10,205 nt of DNA, from NCBI GenBank assembly GCA_027596035.1, contig JADGJA010000822.1:1-10205 (forward strand), in the 5' to 3' direction. This DNA comes from Thoreauomyces humboldtii. Its lineage: Eukaryota; Chytridiomycota; Chytridiomycetes; Spizellomycetales; Powellomycetaceae. Made by a program: the position numbers and the translations under genes. Of this stretch, positions 7,277 through 10,205 are shown in pieces (within the stretch, counting starts at the first letter, position 1; every line of letters begins with the position of its first letter). The notes under the pieces are model-generated. The model made no database searches. It saw only the letters and a list, made by a program, of their open reading frames with translations, and had not been told where the DNA came from.

Positions 7277-10205
7277 GTAAGAGAATTCATCAAACAAAGG
7301 AAAACGCCGCGCGGAGTATTCATGTCAGACTCCAACTCAGGGAAGACTTACACCGTTCACGGGGATCTTGTCGCTTTGCCCAAGCCGGCACCGTTTTCCC
7401 TACCACCACTCACTGCGTGGGAACAGCGCAGGCTGAGGGAGTACCTGGAGGGGTGGCGCCTTGCTGGCGGATATGCGCAACACGGACCCAGAGCATACAA
7501 TGCAGGTCTCGACCGAAACCTGAAAAAAACCCTTCGGAACAAGGTATGTCGCATTCTCAGCCAAAGCCTATTGAACGAACAAGGAAACTGAAAACTTCGC
7601 ACGGCGTTTTGCCTTCCAGGCAAAGAAATGCAGCTGGAACAAAACGTTCACGGTTTTGACCTACAAGGAAGACACGAGCGATCGGCCGAGGCAGCTGCTC
7701 ACTTTGCAGGCTGAATTCGAGCAGGTCTTTAGCACATATCACATGTCCGACACGTACGGCTGTCACAGCAAGTTCGAACGGACTTGGCAAAAAGCTACCG
7801 AGCGCTTTCACTTGTACGGACTGAAGGGACTCATTCAGAGCCTCATTCGATGCTGCCCCTTGTGTGCACTGAGCACAGTAAAACTGGGCGTGACTCCATT
7901 GCAACTGATTCAAACGACTCGCCCAAACCAGATGGTGAGTGAGAAACTCAAAACTCCGCGCGGCGTTTCGTGCATTCCCTCTAAAATGTCTTACAGTTCC
8001 GGTGCTTCCAGTGGGTTACCGATTATACACATTTTGGGGTATACTGGATTCTCGCAGTTGTGGACCACTTCACTGGCTACACTTGGCACGCAGCTTTTGC
8101 CACCTGCGAGGCAGTCAGTGTTGAGGCCTTTCTTGAACAGCTGTTCACGAAAGCTGGGAAGCCGGGAGTCCTTCTTAGCAACAACGGCGTCGAGTTCTGC
8201 GCAAAGATTATTTGGCGGCTCTGTGAACTGTGGGAAGTCACGCACCGATTCGGTCTACCCTACAAACCGACCACCCAAGGATCGGTGGAGCGCTCGCATC
8301 AGGAATTCAAGAAGAAAACCTGGTCTCACTGGGTAGCGAAGCACGGCAAACGAGCTCAAGTCTCGCGGATGACGCTCGCCGAACTGAAACGCATCTGTCA
8401 GATTGTTGACAACGTGAATAACCACGAACAATCTTTGGTTTACAAGCGTACTCCGTACCAGGCTTATCATGGACGCACTGATCATCAATGGCGAACCAAC
8501 AACCTTCCTACGCCTTTGTTCGAAGAACACGTTATGAACAACAACGAGAAAGTTGCGATGTACGACAACATGGTCTGTCTCATCGCCATCAAAAAAGAAT
8601 ACGATGTCAAGCGAAGCATCCGAAACCTGGAGAACAAACGCGGCGCACCGCTCACCCTCCTGACCAAGGTGGAGCGGGTCTTGGTGGCGCACTTCAATCC
8701 TAGGAAGTGTCAACACGTCGCTGCCTGGGGCAAAGGTGGCGCCCCAAAAGGGCATCCTGGACTGTGTTGGGCGGGCCTTGCTGAGATTGTCACAAAGTTC
8801 ATCCTCCAACAAGCAAGGCTTGCGCGTCGGAGCCATCTTTCAAAATCCGCTGGGTTATGCAGCCCACCATTGCCGCCCGCTCTGTCGGGCAGATCGAGAA
8901 GAGACGCTATTCGCCCAGGAGATCCGAAAAACGCCGCGCGGAGTTTTGATATTCTCGCATCCTCATTCTCGTTATTTTGCCAGACACCTGGTCCGCCCGC
9001 CAGAGGGTCTTGACTTGGATGCGGTCCGGGATCTGATAAACCATGAAGCTGACCTCATGGAAGTCCTGGATGTGCAGTACGCGTTTGCCAAAAGATTTTG
9101 GCTGGACGATGTGTCAGAGCCTGTCAAGGACGCCAAAGAGCAACATATCTTTGAGGTCTTGGTGGTGTTAGCGGGCTGCCCACCGGAAGCAGCAATATGG
9201 GTTGCGACAACCCATATCTCCGATGAGATCGCCGAAGTCTGGGAAAGTCTGCCAGATCTTTCTGAATCCACGGACAAGAGCGTCAACGAGCTTCTGGAGG
9301 TTCTAGCACCAGGCAAAGCCAAGGCTCCCAAGTTTGAAGCTGGATTGGAAGCACTCTGTCCCGAGAGCATTCACATTCTCCCGGGTTATGACATCAAACT
9401 GGAAGCTGACAAGTCGGTCCCAGAAGAACTGTTTACGTCCCCGTTCCATCCAGAGGTGCTCACTCCGCCCTCCACATTACCTTCCCCGCCGCCAGCTTCC
9501 AAGCAATTACATGAAATGACTCAGAGCAAAGCTCTTGATGCGCCTCGCCATATGGTGCGACCGCTCATTCTAAACCCAATGAAAGGAAGAGCGAAGGTTA
9601 CGAAGCCCCAACAGGCAGAAAACTCTAAACTCCGCGCGGCGTTTTCGCATTCTTACGCTTTGTGCCTCCCAGTTCCCCAATTCGAAAAAGCTTGCCAGGG
9701 AGAAGAGCTTGACTGCAACCAAAAAAGCAGCTGCGGACCTGACGCCCTTGGCTCTACCTTCACTGCGCAGTCTCGTCCCAGTGTCCTTGCCGCTTGTTCT
9801 CTACAGTGATCTTGCGCAATCCGACCGCCTTGATGAAATCGCCTCACTACGTCCAGGCCAGGAGGTTTCCGCAGAGGTCATCTTGAACCGGCTGTTCCTA
9901 TGGTCCCGGTTGCTCAACTTGCGTTCTTTAATCTACGTGCTTGAACCCAACCTTCCGTCCAGTAAGCACTTGTCTCCGCAGACCTTTCGTGCGTTGAAAG
10001 TGCCATGCGGCGTTTTTGACTTCACTTTATCTTTAGCGCAAGGGCTGCTGGATCATCACGCTCAATTTGAGATGTTGGCCGCTCGAGAAGCAACTCATGT
10101 GGTCTACGTACCGAGCTCAGGGACGGCGTCCCCTGGCACAGGTGGACATTGGAAGTGTCTTGTGTGGGATGTGCATCGCGATCTCATGATCATATGTGAC
10201 TCCTT
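7021..10205 (+). CDS. spliced gene: integrase-like (D-N-E) plus Ulp1-type cysteine protease, partial
   Basis: No single ORF covers this region, but joining exons <7021-7276, 7341-7543, 7620-7934, 7997-about 8883, 8984-9596, 9673-9961 and 10037->10205 gives one continuous frame. Five of the six junctions have clear GT...AG ends and restore the frame exactly. The product has an N-terminal region without a recognised fold, an HHCC-like zinc-binding segment (exon 3), a retroviral-type integrase core (exon 4), a long acidic then Pro-rich linker (exon 5) and the start of a Ulp1/C48 protease (exons 6-7). The catalytic Cys would lie beyond the window. Integrase plus Ulp1-like protease is known from Ginger-type and Polinton/Maverick DNA transposons, in the latter as separate genes. 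The second catalytic Asp of the integrase is Asn, which argues for a domesticated or inactive enzyme. No in-frame ATG exists in exon 1, so the 5' end is unresolved. Confidence 0.75.
7277..7340 (+). other. intron 1 (64 nt)
   Basis: GTAAGA donor and CTCAG acceptor. The split codon g|gg gives Gly and restores the frame. An upstream CAG at 7326-7328 is also in phase. A copy of the shared palindrome lies at 7301-7320. Confidence 0.7.
7301..7320 (-). repeat. intronic near-palindrome copy 1
   Basis: AAAACGCCGCGCGGAGTATT. Orientation is opposite to copies 3 and 5. One base differs from copy 4. Confidence 0.85.
7341..7543 (+). CDS. exon 2 of the integrase-Ulp1 gene
   Basis: It begins with two bases that complete a Gly codon split by intron 1, then reads KTYTVHGDLVALPKPAPF and LTAWEQRRLREYLEGWRLAG, and ends in LRNK at a codon boundary before GTATGT (7544). 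The segment has no recognised domain. It is rich in Arg and Leu near the end and may be helical. If the alternative acceptor at 7328 is used, four residues (DSNS) are added without changing the frame. Confidence 0.65.
7544..7619 (+). other. intron 2 (76 nt)
   Basis: GTATGT donor, TTCCAG acceptor, phase 0. It contains the palindrome at 7591-7610, only 9 bases before the acceptor, so the branch point probably lies upstream (CTGAA near 7588). Confidence 0.75.
7591..7610 (+). repeat. intronic near-palindrome copy 2
   Basis: AAAACTTCGCACGGCGTTTT, 18 of 20 bases as in the consensus AAAACTCCGCGCGGCGTTTT. Confidence 0.8.
7620..7934 (+). CDS. exon 3: integrase zinc-binding (HHCC-like) region
   Basis: The exon starts at a codon boundary after CCAG (7617-7619). 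A later AG at 7633 would break the frame. Residues include AEFEQVFSTYHMSDTYGCHS, then ERTWQKATERFHLYGLKGL and IRCCPLC. This fits the integrase H2C2 zinc-binding pattern, in which two His precede a helix, a Tyr/His-containing second helix and a C-x2-C, directly upstream of the integrase core. The family normally uses it for multimerisation and end binding. The His spacing here (x7) is wider than usual. Confidence 0.65.
7935..7996 (+). other. intron 3 (62 nt)
   Basis: GTGAGT donor and TTACAG acceptor, phase 0. It joins the zinc-binding exon to the integrase core in a new frame. CTAAA near 7981 is a possible branch site. The palindrome is at 7950-7969. Confidence 0.85.
7950..7969 (+). repeat. 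intronic near-palindrome copy 3
   Basis: AAAACTCCGCGCGGCGTTTC, 19 of 20 bases as in the consensus. Confidence 0.85.
7997..8883 (+). CDS. exon 4: retroviral-type integrase core with D-N-E active site
   Basis: It opens in FRCFQWVTDYTHFG, where the Asp at 8021 is the first catalytic residue, then LAVVDHFTGYTW. The second catalytic position, normally SDNGxEF, reads SNNGVEF with Asn at 8180. The Glu is in QGSVERSHQEFKKK at 8288. Spacings are 52 and 35 residues, matching the retroviral DDE fold, so the Asn is exactly at the missing Asp position. After the core, sequence such as VYKRTPYQAYHGR matches the 'tP.e..fG' region of integrases. Up to about 8700 the frame is secure. From 8736 to 8883 all three frames are open for long stretches, and the 3' end of the exon is not settled: the donor could be at 8884, 8854, or an extra intron could remove 8736-8785 or 8736-8797. 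Confidence 0.75.
8884..8983 (+). other. intron 4 (donor uncertain)
   Basis: The acceptor TTTTGCCAG at 8983 is convincing. The only GT within 50 bases upstream of the palindrome is a weak GTCGGG at 8884. GTTATG at 8854 is the other in-phase choice. The palindrome is at 8928-8947. Confidence 0.4.
8928..8947 (-). repeat. intronic near-palindrome copy 4
   Basis: AAAACGCCGCGCGGAGTTTT, the exact reverse complement of the consensus. Confidence 0.85.
8984..9596 (+). CDS. exon 5: linker between integrase and protease domains
   Basis: It starts after TTTTGCCAG and reads in one frame to the donor at 9597. The first 100 residues look globular and helical (LDLDAVRDLINHEADLMEVL, then EIAEVWESLPDL), with many acidic residues. 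The last 60 are Pro-rich (TPPSTLPSPPPASKQL) and probably disordered. I recognise no family. A donor at 9555 (GTGCGA) is also in phase and would drop 14 residues. Confidence 0.6.
9597..9672 (+). other. intron 5 (76 nt)
   Basis: GTTACG donor (weak), TGCCTCCCAG acceptor with a CTTAC branch-like motif near 9651, phase 0. The alternative donor at 9555 is also in phase. The palindrome is at 9626-9645. Confidence 0.6.
9626..9645 (+). repeat. intronic near-palindrome copy 5
   Basis: TAAACTCCGCGCGGCGTTTT, 19 of 20 bases as in the consensus. Confidence 0.85.
9673..9961 (+). CDS. exon 6: start of Ulp1/C48-type protease domain
   Basis: It is read in a different frame from exon 5 and restored by intron 5. 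After a Lys/Ala-rich stretch it reads DEIASLRPGQEVSAEVILNR and LFLWSRLLNLRSLIYVLEP. This is the Ulp1 entry pattern, in which 'L.pg.WLnD..I' is followed by a helix and a hydrophobic strand, although the usual WLND is replaced by EVSAE. It ends one base into a codon completed by exon 7. Confidence 0.6.
9962..10036 (+). other. intron 6 (75 nt)
   Basis: GTAAGC donor and ATCTTTAG acceptor. The split codon a|cg gives Thr and restores the frame across the protease domain. A diverged palindrome copy is at 9997-10016. Confidence 0.75.
9997..10016 (+). repeat. intronic near-palindrome copy 6 (diverged)
   Basis: AAAGTGCCATGCGGCGTTTT, 15 of 20 bases as in the consensus. The right half (GCGGCGTTTT) is intact. 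Confidence 0.65.
10037..10205 (+). CDS. exon 7: Ulp1-type protease catalytic His and Asp, cut by window end
   Basis: It follows CTTTAG and reads GLLDHHAQFEMLAAREATHV, then GGHWKCLVWD and LMIICDS. The His (10147) and Asp (10198) are 17 residues apart, the same spacing as His514 and Asp531 of yeast Ulp1, in the family pattern HW.L.v......i.i.DS. These enzymes cleave SUMO-type or polyprotein Gly-Gly bonds. The nucleophile Cys, some 50 residues later in Ulp1, is outside the window. Confidence 0.7.

Noticed and set aside
8060..9013. Continuation of the exon 4 frame to the stop at 9011 as the true C-terminus
   Set aside because: From about 8830 the translation is Ser/Pro/Arg-rich and runs through the palindrome, while a strong acceptor at 8983 leads into a long well-formed frame.
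7301..10016. Repeated peptide K-T-P-R-G-V in several ORFs, as a possible protein repeat or cleavage signal
   Set aside because: It is only the translation of the intronic palindrome. The reading through it is not compatible with the flanking exon frames, and splice sites bracket each copy.
7301..10016. CRISPR-like array from the regularly recurring palindrome
   Set aside because: Spacings are irregular (290 to 978 bases), the intervals are coding exons, both orientations occur and the setting is eukaryotic.

Overview
The window looks like repeat-rich DNA from a filamentous or yeast-like fungus, most likely a basidiomycete. The reasons are short spliceosomal introns (62-76 nt where both ends are clear) with GTAAG/GTGAGT-type donors, moderately GC-rich coding DNA, fungal-type Ty1/copia retrotransposons and no bacterial gene organisation. 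The species cannot be named from the sequence alone.

Left part (1 to about 1750, minus strand): the 5' end of a decayed LTR retrotransposon running leftward out of the window. In its own direction it shows a probable short 5' LTR (about 1597-1749), a primer-binding site complementary to the anticodon arm of initiator-Met tRNA (1583-1596, a copia/Ty5-like half-tRNA primer site), and a gag gene broken into several frames (1523 down to 1).

Middle part (about 1778 to 6817, plus strand): a second, nearly full-length Ty1/copia-order element, head-to-head with the first. Its order is gag, CCHC knuckle, aspartic protease, HHCC-DDE integrase, chromodomain, reverse transcriptase, RNase H, polypurine tract and a putative 3' LTR. 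It is dead: the 5' LTR and primer-binding site are missing, gag is shifted near 1905-1923, a frameshift lies at about 4441 after the integrase, the frame changes again before the RT, and a TAA interrupts the RT at 5369-5371. The chromodomain between integrase and RT is unusual for a copia-order element.

Right part (about 7021 to the right edge, plus strand): one multi-exon gene, cut by the window end. Splicing at consensus sites joins exons in three frames into a protein with an HHCC-like zinc-binding region, a retroviral-type integrase core whose second catalytic Asp is Asn (D-52-N-35-E), a long linker and a Ulp1/C48-type cysteine protease domain. It resembles genes of Ginger/Polinton-type DNA transposons or a host gene domesticated from one.

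The most striking signal is that every one of the six introns found in this gene carries one copy of a 20-bp near-palindrome (core CCGCGCGG flanked by AAAC and GTTT). It occurs in both orientations and I found it nowhere else in the window. This could mark an introner-like intron family or a conserved intronic regulatory palindrome.
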